Shown: in pieces, positions 1-9,838 of the stretch
How positions within the stretch are numbered: the first letter of the stretch is position 1
Layout of the letters: each line of letters starts with the position of its first letter
Assembly: GCA_000724175.1 (NCBI GenBank)
Contig: JPGV01000023.1
Location: forward strand, 1 to 64,000
Direction of reading: 5' to 3'
Source: [Candidatus Thermochlorobacteriaceae] bacterium GBChlB
GTDB lineage: Bacteria; Bacteroidota; Chlorobiia; Chlorobiales; Thermochlorobacteraceae
Length of the DNA: 64,000 nt
Made by a program: the position numbers and the translations under genes
The notes under the pieces: model-generated
Databases searched by the model: none
What the model saw: the letters and a program-made list of their open reading frames with translations, nothing else
Told to the model about the DNA's origin: nothing

Positions 1-192
1 GTGGCGATGAGTCTTTCATTATTTTCTATGCCGCGTGTGTTTTGCAAATACTCGTTGGCCTGCTCTTATTTCAAACCATATTCTGGGGTCGACTCTAGAG
101 AGACGCTCAACTGCATTCTCTTGCCATTGTAGCGCGGCTTTGCAAGCCTCTTGTCGCCTTGTTCGCGTTGAAGTCGTTGTCGTTCCCATCAT
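1..192 (-). pseudogene. Decayed Uma2-family gene fragment
   Basis: This is the start of a second Uma2-family (DUF820) gene that runs off the left edge. Its first 90 bases almost match the 5' end of the intact Uma2 gene at 216-809, including the shared start MMGTTTTSTRTRRQ. One extra base near 150, relative to the intact copy, shifts the frame. When that base is ignored the protein continues LAKPRYNGKRMQLS, and it then meets an in-frame TAA at 66-68. Past that stop the frame still resembles the family (GLK-stop-EQANEYLQNTRG against GFKYEWNNGFLEAREK in the intact copy). A frameshift plus a stop make it a broken paralogue rather than a sequencing slip. Its function is lost unless a downstream start is used. 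Confidence 0.7.
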
Positions 193-211
193 CGTTTCAG
201 ATTTATTCAAC
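121..211. repeat. Direct repeat, copy 1 (copy 2 at 739-828)
   Basis: About 90 bases are repeated with only a few differences at 739-828. Both copies cover the first codons of a Uma2 gene and the short leader before it. Copy 1 carries one extra T in the CTCTTG stretch near 150. The simplest reading is a tandem gene duplication whose coding parts have diverged while the 5' end stayed alike, perhaps through gene conversion. Confidence 0.85.
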
Positions 212-215
212 TCGC

Positions 216-809
216 TTATCCAAATAGTTCATTCGGCGTGATGGTGAAATCGGCGATTGCTGGCGCTGCCGAACATACATCGTCGCCCGTGCATATCTTC
301 ACCTCTTTCGGCGAAGTAAACACACGCACCTTCTTCTGCACAGGCGAGACCAACCACACCACTTGAACCCCCGCCGAAAAATACTCCTCTAACTTCGCAT
401 CGTAGTAGTCAAACTTGTCCGACTTTGAAACCAACTCAATGATGAACATCGGCACTGGTGGCTCGCCCTCTCTGGCACGCTCAATTTGCTCTTTGCTAAA
501 CACCGCAAGGTCTGGCACCCGATACTTCCCCTCCGAAATCGGACACGCTGTTTCTGTGAGCAGTTCGCCCTTTGCTTGATAGAACGCTGTTTTTACAAAC
601 GCTCGTTGGAGATTTTGTAACAAGTAGAGTTCCGACGGTTTTATCATTTTTTCTCTTGCTTCCAGAAAGCCGTTGTTCCATTCATACTTAAAGCCGTCTT
701 CTGCTTTGAAGTCCATGAACTTCTCGAGCGAGAGTTTCTTGCCGTCGTAGCGCGGCTTTGCAAGCCTCTGTCGCCTTGTTCGCGTTGAAGTCGTTGTCGT
801 TCCCATCAT
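216..809 (-). CDS. Uma2 family (DUF820) PD-(D/E)XK-like protein
   Basis: The protein has about 198 residues. The family has a restriction-endonuclease-like fold and its cellular role is not established. Visible family features are the PDLAVF segment, the core ELVSKSDK strand, a downstream KLEEYFSAGVQVVWLVSP segment, and a final short strand ending TPNELFG. I chose the ATG at 809; an upstream TTG at 830 would overlap the end of the transketolase gene. It lies 14 bases downstream of that gene, so it may be cotranscribed with it. A broken paralogue follows directly. Such genes are common and often multicopy in Cyanobacteria, Chloroflexi and Chlorobi. The family assignment is firm; nuclease activity is inferred from the fold. 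Confidence 0.85.
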   Translation of the reverse strand: MMGTTTTSTRTRRQRLAKPRYDGKKLSLEKFMDFKAEDGFKYEWNNGFLEAREKMIKPSELYLLQNLQRAFVKTAFYQAKGELLTETACPISEGKYRVPDLAVFSKEQIERAREGEPPVPMFIIELVSKSDKFDYYDAKLEEYFSAGVQVVWLVSPVQKKVRVFTSPKEVKICTGDDVCSAAPAIADFTITPNELFG

Positions 810-823
810 CGTTTCAGATTTAT

Positions 824-1807
824 TTAACAAGGGTGTCCGAAAATGCGCTTGATAGTTGAAACTGCATTGTTGTCGTAGACGAGTGTTTGTTTGAGAAGCG
901 CCCGTATGTTGGTTATAGTCGTGTTAAAATTTTTTCCGCAAGTTGTTTCCCTGTAAAGCCTTCGTATTCCAAGCACTCTATCCAGCAAGGCAGGCTTAAA
1001 CCACTTGTGTTCAAGCGCAATCGGAAGCACGTTGCCCACGGACCGGTGTTTGAGCAACAGTTCGGCAACGATCGAGTAAAGTCCGCCTGTCAAGAAATGG
1101 TCTTCGAGCGTAACCACCAAACGACAGTCTTTGACCGCATTCAAAATAACTCTTTCATCAATCGGCTTCGGCATACGGATATTGACGAGGCGCACCGATT
1201 TGCCTTTGGCTTCTAAAATGTCCTTTGCCTTCACGGCTTCACGCAAGAGAAAGCCATAGACGAGAATCGCCACATCGTTGCCATCCGAAAGCACTTCGGC
1301 TTTCCCAATTTCAAACGGCGTGTGTGCAACCGACGCAGGGTGCGGATTATGCCTGATGTAGCACGGCGCAGGATACTCCGCCAAGACTTTAATTCCCTGT
1401 GCAAGTTCTTCGGCATCGCTGGGACAAAAGACCATCACATTTGGCAAGGTGCGCATGAGGGCAACATCTTCAATCGCCTGATGAGTCGGACCGTTTGCAT
1501 CCGAAAGAAAACCGGGTACGCCACCGACCATTTTCACAGGCAGGTTTGGCAGGGCAATATCATCGCGAATGAACTCGTAGGCGCGAAAGACGAGAAAAGT
1601 CGCAAGCGCGTGTGTAATCGGAAAGCGTCCGCGCAAGGCTAAGCCTGCCGCCATGCCAATCATGGTTTGCTCGCAGATGCCAACATCAATGAATCGCTTG
1701 CCCAAGTGTGGCGGAAGGTTGCGAATGGCGGCGCGGTTTTCCGCTGTCATCACGATCAGTTTGTCGCTTGTCTGGGAAATCTCCTTTAAAACATCTTCGT
1801 AGGTCAT
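824..1807 (-). CDS. Transketolase, C-terminal subunit
   Basis: This is the pyrimidine-binding and C-terminal half of a transketolase made as two polypeptides, 327 residues long. Transketolase moves two-carbon units between sugar phosphates in the pentose phosphate and Calvin pathways with thiamine diphosphate. The region DVGICEQTMIGMAAGLALRG (residues 41-60) contains the conserved glutamate (E46) that activates the cofactor, and RFPITHALATF follows as in the family. The C-terminal half has the transketolase C domain (VRLVNIRMPKPID, then VVTLEDHFLTGGL). The gene for the N-terminal half lies 54 bases upstream in the same direction, so the two should be cotranscribed. The last roughly 60 residues are poorly conserved to my eye. 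1-deoxyxylulose-5-phosphate synthase is excluded because that enzyme is a single chain with different spacing. Confidence 0.88.
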   Translation of the reverse strand: MTYEDVLKEISQTSDKLIVMTAENRAAIRNLPPHLGKRFIDVGICEQTMIGMAAGLALRGRFPITHALATFLVFRAYEFIRDDIALPNLPVKMVGGVPGFLSDANGPTHQAIEDVALMRTLPNVMVFCPSDAEELAQGIKVLAEYPAPCYIRHNPHPASVAHTPFEIGKAEVLSDGNDVAILVYGFLLREAVKAKDILEAKGKSVRLVNIRMPKPIDERVILNAVKDCRLVVTLEDHFLTGGLYSIVAELLLKHRSVGNVLPIALEHKWFKPALLDRVLGIRRLYRETTCGKNFNTTITNIRALLKQTLVYDNNAVSTIKRIFGHPC

Positions 1808-1861
1808 TTTTGAGAATGTTAGCGTTGCGCGTTTCTTAAACCTTTTCGCGATAGTCTTTTC

Positions 1862-2716
1862 TCACCTCACCATCAACGTTTCAGACGTCAGTTCGGCTTG
1901 GGCTTCGCCGTGAAGTTCTTTCAGCAGTTGCTCGATTTCTTCGGGCTTGAAATTGACGAACCATCGGTCGGCGCGCCGCTCAATGCTGGGCAATCCTTTG
2001 CCACGCACGGTATCGGCGATGATGATGCTTGGCGATTCATTTTTCGGAACCCATTGAAAGGCAGATTCAAGCGCGTGAAAATCGTGTCCGTTGACGCGTT
2101 TGACATTCCAGCCGAAGGCTTCAAACTTTGGCTCGAGTGGTTCAATGGGAATCAACTCTTCGGTGCGCAGATTGGCTTGGAACTCGTTGCGGTCGACAAT
2201 CGCAATAAGGTTATCGAGTTTAAGAGCCTTTGCAACGAGAAAGCCTTCCCACATTGAGCCTTCGTTGAGTTCGCCATCGCCCAAAATCACATAAACCTTG
2301 TTCTTCCCGCCGCGCAGTTTGATGTCATAAGCAATGCCCATCGAGACCGAAAGCAAATGCCCCAGCGAGCCTGAATGAAACTCAATGCCCGGAATGGCGC
2401 GATTTGGGTGCCAATAAATTGAGTCGTTGGTGTGAAGATGATTTTTGAGACGCTCACGCTCAATGAAGCCCAGTTCAGCAAGCGTGCCGTAGAGCGCAGG
2501 CACATCGTGTCCTTTGGAGAGCAGAAGGTAGTTGCGGGTTTCATCGTGCAGTGTATCGGGCGTAAGTCCCAAGACTTCTTTGTAGAGATAGACGATGAGG
2601 TCAGCGCACGAGAGCGACGCACCAATAAAACAACCGCCGTCAGTCGCGAGCCTGATGATGTGTTCGCGCACGCGCAGGGCGAGTTGTTTTAATTCTCGTT
2701 CTTTATGGTCGGTCAT
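1862..2716 (-). CDS. Transketolase, N-terminal subunit
   Basis: This is the thiamine-diphosphate-binding half of the split transketolase, about 285 residues from the ATG at 2716. The sequence shows SKGH (67-70), GSLGH (116-120) and the cofactor motif GDGELNEGSMWEG beginning at 146, followed by NLIAIVDRNEFQ, all in the order seen in this family. The frame is open upstream to 2776, but those extra residues match nothing in the family, so the internal ATG before TDHKEREL is preferred. It is the first gene of a minus-strand unit with the C-terminal half and a Uma2 gene. It sits back to back with guaB, so the 220-base gap should hold divergent promoters. Confidence 0.88.
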   Translation of the reverse strand: MTDHKERELKQLALRVREHIIRLATDGGCFIGASLSCADLIVYLYKEVLGLTPDTLHDETRNYLLLSKGHDVPALYGTLAELGFIERERLKNHLHTNDSIYWHPNRAIPGIEFHSGSLGHLLSVSMGIAYDIKLRGGKNKVYVILGDGELNEGSMWEGFLVAKALKLDNLIAIVDRNEFQANLRTEELIPIEPLEPKFEAFGWNVKRVNGHDFHALESAFQWVPKNESPSIIIADTVRGKGLPSIERRADRWFVNFKPEEIEQLLKELHGEAQAELTSETLMVR

Positions 2717-2892
2717 ATCGATGGATGCTCGAATTGTTCCAGAGTTTAACGATAATTTTACAAGATAGCACGGCAAAGTTGCATTCGTGAAATCGGATTT
2801 TCGTATTTTTGCAAAAGCGTGTATTATGACAGTCGCTCATCTCAATCATTTCCCGACCACCGCCGCGTCTTTTTTCAATGCGCGCTGTTTGA

Positions 2893-4434
<1,542 letters not shown>

Positions 4435-4451
4435 AATACTTTGTAAGTTTT

Positions 4452-5399
4452 TCATTTAAGTTCTACAAGGTCGGTCATTTTTATATCGGCATTGATAAGC
4501 GCGACTGCCACGGAGTTGGGCCCGATGAAACTCCCCACATAGGGATTGAGCGTTGAGACGAGTGTGCCAAGTCCCATACCAGCAAGTTCAGCGCGAAAAT
4601 CTGATACTGCTTGCATTTCATCTAACTTTGCAGTGCGCCCGCTATACACAAAGCCGAGTTTATCGTAAGAATCTTTGTTGTGCAATTGCTGCGACGCCAA
4701 TTTCATTGCCTCTGCTGCCGCTAAGTCGTAACCGCGTTTTTTGTCTATCATTTTAAACTCGCCTCGATTGACCACAAAAATGGGCTTCAAATCGAGCGCG
4801 AGCGAAAAGCCTGCGTCAAGCACCGAGACTTTAAAGATGTTCTTCGCCGAGCGCAAGTAGACCAGTTCGTTTGGCACGACATAGACGAAAATTTGGTCGG
4901 CGAGCATTTCAATTGCATTAGCCAAGCGCAGAAAGGAGATATTACCCGTAACGAGTTCCGCCGCCCGTAACACCAGCAGTCCCAAACCGAGCGAAATACT
5001 TTTAGAATCAATCACACGCACAAGAAACGGCGTTCCCAAATTTTTTTGTAACCGCATTTTCTTGAAACTCTCTGCGCCTTCAACGACAGCAGCGCGCGCA
5101 TTTTTCACCGTATCGCTCAAGCGCGACGACTCGTGAATGGACAACACCATGTCGAAATCTAAACACATTTTGCGGTAGAGCTTCAGGAACTCCTCGACCG
5201 TTGGGGACTCGATTCGCACGCGGTCATCTTTTCCCTCGACTTGATCCCGATAAAATTCAAGTCGGTCGAACTCTAAACGGTTGTCATAAATGACTTTGTT
5301 CTGAACGACGACCTTGGCAGGGATTTCTTTGATGTTGTATTGATACAACGTCTCTTCAGGCAAGTCGCAAGTTGAGTCGGTAACCACGGCGATTCTCAT
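4452..5399 (-). CDS. DegV family protein (fatty-acid-binding fold)
   Basis: The protein has 315 residues. The start MRIAVVTDSTCDLPEE is the family signature, followed by an EIPAKVVVQNKVIYDN strand and the SPTVEEFLKLYRKM segment. Family members such as FakB bind fatty acids and present them to a kinase for phospholipid synthesis. No fakA-like kinase lies in this window, so that role is only inferred. The central part (VIDSKSISLGLGLLVLRAAELV) and the SLNPYVGSFIGPNSVAVALI end are typical. Its stop lies 17 bases from the stop of guaB, which it faces. An aldehyde dehydrogenase gene lies 85 bases upstream. Confidence 0.85.
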   Translation of the reverse strand: MRIAVVTDSTCDLPEETLYQYNIKEIPAKVVVQNKVIYDNRLEFDRLEFYRDQVEGKDDRVRIESPTVEEFLKLYRKMCLDFDMVLSIHESSRLSDTVKNARAAVVEGAESFKKMRLQKNLGTPFLVRVIDSKSISLGLGLLVLRAAELVTGNISFLRLANAIEMLADQIFVYVVPNELVYLRSAKNIFKVSVLDAGFSLALDLKPIFVVNRGEFKMIDKKRGYDLAAAEAMKLASQQLHNKDSYDKLGFVYSGRTAKLDEMQAVSDFRAELAGMGLGTLVSTLNPYVGSFIGPNSVAVALINADIKMTDLVELK

Positions 5400-5455
5400 A
5401 TCGTCGTAAAAACAAGTTGGAATTAAGGCGTTTAAGAAGCATTAAGTTTAAAATA

Positions 5456-5485
5456 GCGAAAAGCCGTCCTATGCGAAAGGGCTTT
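5456..5485 (-). terminator. Possible terminator after aldehyde dehydrogenase
   Basis: On the minus strand the stop codon of the aldehyde dehydrogenase leads directly into AAAGCC, a spacer of about 14 bases, then GGCTTTT. The 6-bp stem and short T run make a weak intrinsic terminator. The loop is large for this class, so the call is tentative. Confidence 0.35.
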
Positions 5486-6858
5486 CAGCGAATCAAAACA
5501 GATTTAACATTGACGAATTCTTTGATGCCGTAGTGCGAGAGTTCGCGTCCATAGCCTGATTCCTTCACGCCGCCAAACGGCAGACGCGCATCGCTTCGGA
5601 CGAGCGTATTGATGAAACAATTTCCCACCTCAAGCTGTCGCGCCACGGCTTCACCGCGTTGCAGGTCATTTGTAAAAATCGCTGCGCCGAGTCCGTAGGC
5701 AGTGTCGTTGGCAAGCTCAATCGCGTGCGCGTCATTTTTCGCCGAAAGAATCGCAGCGACGGGACCGAAGAGTTCTTCGTGATACGCCGCCATGCCGCGC
5801 TCGACGTTGGCAAGAACCGTTGCTGGATAAAATGCGCCGTTGCCATCAGGCACCGTGCCGCCTAAGAGCAGCGTTGCGCCTTTTTCAATGCTCTGTTTGA
5901 CCTGCGCGTGAAGCGTTTCGCGCAAGTCCATTCGCGCCAGTGCGCTCAGGTCAACGCCGTCGTCCATTGGATTTCCAACAACTTTCGCCGCCATTTTCGC
6001 CACAACGAGTTCTTCAAATTCTTTGCGGCGCGACTCGACAACAATAAACCGTTTGGCGGAAATGCAGCTTTGTCCTGTGTTGATGCAGCGCGAATTGACG
6101 CATGTCTCGGAGGCTAAGTCGAGGTCGGCGTCGTCAAGCACGAGATAAGCGTCGCTGCCGCCCAGTTCAAGCACCGACTTTTTTATCGCCGCGCCTGCTT
6201 TTTCTGCAACGAACTTTCCCGCCCTCAGGCTACCTGTAAGCGTAACGGCTCTAACGACGCGGTGGTCAATGAGCATTGATATTTTTTCAGGTACGCGGTC
6301 GGCATCGATGAAAAGCATCTGAACTAAACCGTTTGGAAATCCGGCGTCGGTAAAGATTTTCTCAATGGCAATCGCGCAGCCTGTTGTGTTCGGCGCGTGT
6401 TTAACGAGCAAGGCGTTTCCCGCCATAAGCGTCGGCGCGGCGACTCGGAAGACTTGCCAAAATGGGAAGTTCCACGGCATCACGGCGAGAACCGTTCCAA
6501 GCGGCTCGAGGGCAACGTAACTCTTCGATGCGTCGGCATCAATAAATTCAGGCTGTAAAAATTTTTCGGCGTTCTCGGCGAAGAAATCGCATGTGGCGGC
6601 GCACTTATCGAGTTCAGCGAAACTTTGCAAAAGCGGCTTTCCCATTTCAAGCGTGATGAGGTCGGCGAACTTAGCGACCTCGCGCCGCAAAATTTCCGCC
6701 GCCGCTCTCATACACAGCGCACGTTCAGGGAAAGTCATATCGCGCCAACGGCGCTGCGCATCGCGCGAGTTACAAACGTTTTTTTCAAGGTCAGCGTCGG
6801 AGTGTGCAGCGTAGGAGCCAATCGTTTCGCCCGTTACAGGGTTGATTGAGACAAGCAT
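5485..6858 (-). CDS. NAD(P)+-dependent aldehyde dehydrogenase, succinate-semialdehyde type
   Basis: The protein has 457 residues and the complete aldehyde dehydrogenase plan. An N-terminal NAD-binding region has the VMPWNFPFWQ and KHAPNT segments. The catalytic glutamate lies in LELGGSD (E231) and the catalytic cysteine in NTGQSCISAKR (C265). The end LPFGGVKESGYGRELSHYG is also typical. The short length and these motifs match the GabD/YneI-like branch that oxidises succinate semialdehyde, although related enzymes act on other small aldehydes. No gene for a succinate-semialdehyde-producing transaminase is beside it, so the substrate remains inferred. It stands alone between a DegV gene and an esterase gene. 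Confidence 0.9.
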   Translation of the reverse strand: MLVSINPVTGETIGSYAAHSDADLEKNVCNSRDAQRRWRDMTFPERALCMRAAAEILRREVAKFADLITLEMGKPLLQSFAELDKCAATCDFFAENAEKFLQPEFIDADASKSYVALEPLGTVLAVMPWNFPFWQVFRVAAPTLMAGNALLVKHAPNTTGCAIAIEKIFTDAGFPNGLVQMLFIDADRVPEKISMLIDHRVVRAVTLTGSLRAGKFVAEKAGAAIKKSVLELGGSDAYLVLDDADLDLASETCVNSRCINTGQSCISAKRFIVVESRRKEFEELVVAKMAAKVVGNPMDDGVDLSALARMDLRETLHAQVKQSIEKGATLLLGGTVPDGNGAFYPATVLANVERGMAAYHEELFGPVAAILSAKNDAHAIELANDTAYGLGAAIFTNDLQRGEAVARQLEVGNCFINTLVRSDARLPFGGVKESGYGRELSHYGIKEFVNVKSVLIR

Positions 6859-6941
6859 TTTTTGTATCAGGATTTGATTTCAATTTTTGACGAGCCGAAT
6901 GTCGATATCGCAGTCGAACTTCGCTCAACCGTGCGCATCAC

Positions 6942-7997
6942 TTAATCTCGCTTAAACGGATTGAGTCGATTCAAGAAATTTTGTCGCTGCCGACGTGCTT
7001 CGAAGCTCTCCCAATGTTTAACCAGCGTTTTTTCAGCGTAGCGGTTTGCAAAGTGCCAATTGTGTTCTGCATCGGGCGAGAGTTTGACGTCGGAAAATGA
7101 ATTGCGGATTCCTGCGCGCTTTAACTGCTGAATGAAGTGTTCGTTGCGCTCGATGTTGCCGCGATTACCGTCAAATGCCGCCGATAAAATATGGAACGCG
7201 ATTGCTCGATATTTTTCAAGTTGCATCGAATCGGCGGCAGCAAGCAGGTTTGCGGCGTTGTAGCCAAGCATATACACCACGTTGCGCGGCATTCCGAAAG
7301 CCGCTTTGAACATATCGGTCTTCACCCATGTATAATCATCGGGCGGCGGGTCGTTTCGGCGCGGGTCGTCAAGGTCAATCCACATAAATGTTCCATCGTA
7401 ACTTCCGACAGAGCAAAACACATCAGGATGGCGCAGCGCAAGCGTTACAGCCGTAAATCCGCCCAGCGAAAATCCATCTGCGGCACGCAATGTTGGCAAG
7501 GTTCGATAGGTAGAATCAATATGCCGGATGAGGTCGCGCATAATGTAGTCTTCGAATTTGCCTGTGCCAATACCGCTCGTCGCTGCGTCGGGATTGAGCA
7601 TATTGACGCCGAGTGCAGGAACGCTATTATCACTACTCGCGGTGCTGACGCCGACAAGAATCATTTTCCCTGCACGGTGTTCTTTGATTACCTCGTCCGC
7701 CACGTGTTTGAGCGTTTTCCCGTTTCGGCTGCCGTCTTCGTCGGGGTTGAACCACTCGCGCTCGTGTCCTCTGAAATAATACACGACCGGATAGCGCTCG
7801 CGGCTTTCGTTGTAACCTTCGGGCAAGTAAATGTTGTATTGTTTTTCAATGCCGAGCGATGGCGAAAAAAATGTCTGTAGCTCAACGCGGCTTTCGGAGG
7901 CGAGATTTTTTTTGAAGTGCAGAAATCCTATCATTTGCAGCAATAGTAAAATGATGCAACGCACGGCTTGTTTCGCTGTGTTGAAATTTTTATTCAA
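6942..7997 (-). CDS. Esterase D-type alpha/beta hydrolase, membrane-anchored or exported
   Basis: The protein has 351 residues. A hydrophobic stretch near the N-terminus (CIILLLLQMIGFLHF) looks like a signal anchor. The body has the putative-esterase plan: YNIYLPEGY and YPVVYYFRG near the start, the nucleophile elbow DGFSLGG (serine 177) and a late histidine in PDAEHNWHFANRY. This family includes S-formylglutathione hydrolases, mycolyltransferases and many exported esterases of unknown substrate. The start is uncertain: the frame opens with TTG at 7997, and an ATG at 7934 would remove most of the hydrophobic stretch. It is divergent from miaA, the two starts lying only 19 bases apart. A basic C-terminal tail (RRQRQNFLNRLNPFKRD) is unusual. 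Confidence 0.78.
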   Translation of the reverse strand: MNKNFNTAKQAVRCIILLLLQMIGFLHFKKNLASESRVELQTFFSPSLGIEKQYNIYLPEGYNESRERYPVVYYFRGHEREWFNPDEDGSRNGKTLKHVADEVIKEHRAGKMILVGVSTASSDNSVPALGVNMLNPDAATSGIGTGKFEDYIMRDLIRHIDSTYRTLPTLRAADGFSLGGFTAVTLALRHPDVFCSVGSYDGTFMWIDLDDPRRNDPPPDDYTWVKTDMFKAAFGMPRNVVYMLGYNAANLLAAADSMQLEKYRAIAFHILSAAFDGNRGNIERNEHFIQQLKRAGIRNSFSDVKLSPDAEHNWHFANRYAEKTLVKHWESFEARRQRQNFLNRLNPFKRD

Positions 7998-8015
7998 GAA
8001 AGATACATCAAGCGA

Positions 8016-8987
8016 GTGAAAGAATCGTCGGCTAATTCAGAGCGGATTGCTCCGCCAAAGATTCCTGTGTTGCTTGGCGCCACGGCGTCGGGCAAAACGG
8101 CGCTCTCGTTATCGCTTGCCGCCGCATTGAACGCTGAAATCATCTCTGCCGACTCACGACAAATTTATCGAGAGCTGACCATCGGCTCGGCAAAACCTAC
8201 CGACGAACAACTTGCACGTGTCCCACATCACTTTATCAATGAACTCGATTTGCTCGACCCGTTTGATTCCGGCGCGTTTGCTGCGCAAGCCACGGAGCGC
8301 ATCGCCGATATTTTGAATCACGGCAAGCGTGTTGTCGTCGTCGGCGGTTCTACCTTGTATTTACGCGGCTTGACAGGCGGCTTCTCGGACTTGCCCAAAG
8401 GCGATGCATCGATTCGCGCTCGACTTCTCGATGAACTTCACCAGCTTGGCGCAGCCGCACTTTACGAGCGACTCAAACAACTTGACCCGGAACACGCTGC
8501 CACGCTCGATGACACCAAAACGCAACGCCTCATTCGCAGCCTCGAGGTGATTGAACTTTCAGGCAAAAAACTTTCGGACTTGCACTCGACCGTTAAGCCG
8601 CCACGGTTTGAGTTCATCTTGTTTGGGCTTGATGTGCCGCGAGAGGCGCTTTACAGCCGCATCAATCGGCGCGTTGATGAGATGATGCAAAACGGTTTTT
8701 TGGAGGAAGCCACGCGGCTTTATGAACAATACGGCGAGCGACACCGTGCCAAAAAAATCAACGCGCTCGAGACGGTCGGCTACAAAGAACTCTTCGAGTA
8801 TCTCGATAAAAAAATAACGCTTGCCGATGCTATCTCGCTCACGAAGCAACACACGCGCAACTACGCCAAGCGGCAACTCACGTATTTTCGGAATCAATTC
8901 GACGTTCAATGGATTCCCGCGCCCACATCGGACTATGAAGCCCTCGCCGCCGTCGAGCAGATTCTCGCACACCTGTGCCACTCGTAA
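8016..8987 (+). CDS. miaA: tRNA dimethylallyltransferase
   Basis: MiaA adds a dimethylallyl group to N6 of A37 in tRNAs that read codons starting with U. From the GTG at 8016 the protein has 323 residues. It shows the P-loop GATASGKT (21-28), the SADSRQIY motif, a TIGSAKP segment and VVVGGSTLYLRGL, all diagnostic. The C-terminal half contains QHTRNYAKRQLTYFRNQF, typical of the tRNA-binding end. An earlier TTG at 7968 keeps the frame open but would lengthen the protein with non-family sequence and overlap the divergent esterase start. The downstream STAS gene lies about 200 bases away. Confidence 0.95.
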   Translation: MKESSANSERIAPPKIPVLLGATASGKTALSLSLAAALNAEIISADSRQIYRELTIGSAKPTDEQLARVPHHFINELDLLDPFDSGAFAAQATERIADILNHGKRVVVVGGSTLYLRGLTGGFSDLPKGDASIRARLLDELHQLGAAALYERLKQLDPEHAATLDDTKTQRLIRSLEVIELSGKKLSDLHSTVKPPRFEFILFGLDVPREALYSRINRRVDEMMQNGFLEEATRLYEQYGERHRAKKINALETVGYKELFEYLDKKITLADAISLTKQHTRNYAKRQLTYFRNQFDVQWIPAPTSDYEALAAVEQILAHLCHS

Positions 8988-9184
8988 GTTCAGACACAGC
9001 AAGACAGGCTCATTTCGCACCGCTCTTCATCGCCAAAGAAGACAGACAAGGCTTGGGTTGAGGCTTATTCCAGACAGTCTCATGAATCACTTTTTGGCAT
9101 ACAGGCGCTTCGCGTTTGCGCTCAAACAAAAAACTTCTATATTCTCAAATCAAAAAACTGTATCTGAACACATTTTTCTTGTCA

Positions 9185-9820
9185 ATGAAATTTTCGCTTG
9201 ACACTAAAAAGGAGCTGACCATCTTCAAGCTCCATGAGAAGCGTCTCGACGCCGTCATTGCTCCCGAGCTCAAATCGCAACTCGTCATTTTAATTGAAGC
9301 CGAACACTTAAAGTATCTCATCATTGATCTCTCTCAGGTCGATGCGATTGATTCAAGCGGCATTGGTGCGCTGCTCGTTGCGCATCGACAGACCAATGCG
9401 CACGACGGATTTGCGGCGTTCATCGGTGTGCGCGACAATGTGCGCGATTTGCTGCGCATGACGAACCTCGATAAACAGCTCTATATCTTCAACAGCGTCC
9501 AAGAAGTCCTCAATAACCTCGAAGCCGTTGAGACCGACGATGACGACGATATAGCTGACATTGACGACGATGTGGAGGAAGCCGATGACCTCTTGAGCGA
9601 GATTCCTGAAATCGCTGATGAAGCCATAGTCAATCTCGACATTCAAATGGACGAAATGGAAGGCGCAGAGTTTTCAGACGATGGCAATAAGCCGTCGAAG
9701 CGTAAAGCCAAATTAGGTAAGCGCGCCGCAAAGTCGAAAGCCAAAGGTGCTTCCAGCAAACCGAAGAAACCTGCGCCGAAAAAGCCCGCTTCGAAAGCCA
9801 AGAGCAAGAAAAAATCTTAA
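9185..9820 (+). CDS. STAS-domain protein with acidic and lysine-rich tail
   Basis: The first 105 residues form a STAS domain, the fold of anti-sigma-factor antagonists. The site of regulatory phosphorylation in that family is the serine pair in the segment VDAIDSSGIGALLVAHR. After the domain comes a strongly acidic linker (TDDDDDIADIDDDVEEADD, then more Asp and Glu). It is followed by a basic tail of about 45 residues rich in Lys, Ala and Pro (KPKKPAPKKPASKAKSKKKS). The acidic/basic tail is not part of normal SpoIIAA-type proteins, which end after about 110 residues. The tail recalls histone-H1-like bacterial tails, so nucleic-acid binding is possible but unproven. I chose the ATG at 9185 because it begins the domain. 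No kinase or sigma factor gene is nearby. A symporter gene follows after 18 bases. Confidence 0.82.
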   Translation: MKFSLDTKKELTIFKLHEKRLDAVIAPELKSQLVILIEAEHLKYLIIDLSQVDAIDSSGIGALLVAHRQTNAHDGFAAFIGVRDNVRDLLRMTNLDKQLYIFNSVQEVLNNLEAVETDDDDDIADIDDDVEEADDLLSEIPEIADEAIVNLDIQMDEMEGAEFSDDGNKPSKRKAKLGKRAAKSKAKGASSKPKKPAPKKPASKAKSKKKS

Positions 9821-9838
9821 CGCGCGCCGCGCCTCTTT

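Noticed and set aside
89-102. A 14-base match to a common cloning-vector polylinker (XbaI-SalI part)
   Set aside because: It falls within coding sequence that aligns with the neighbouring Uma2 gene on both sides (LSVSLESTPEYGLK region), so it is a chance match rather than vector contamination.
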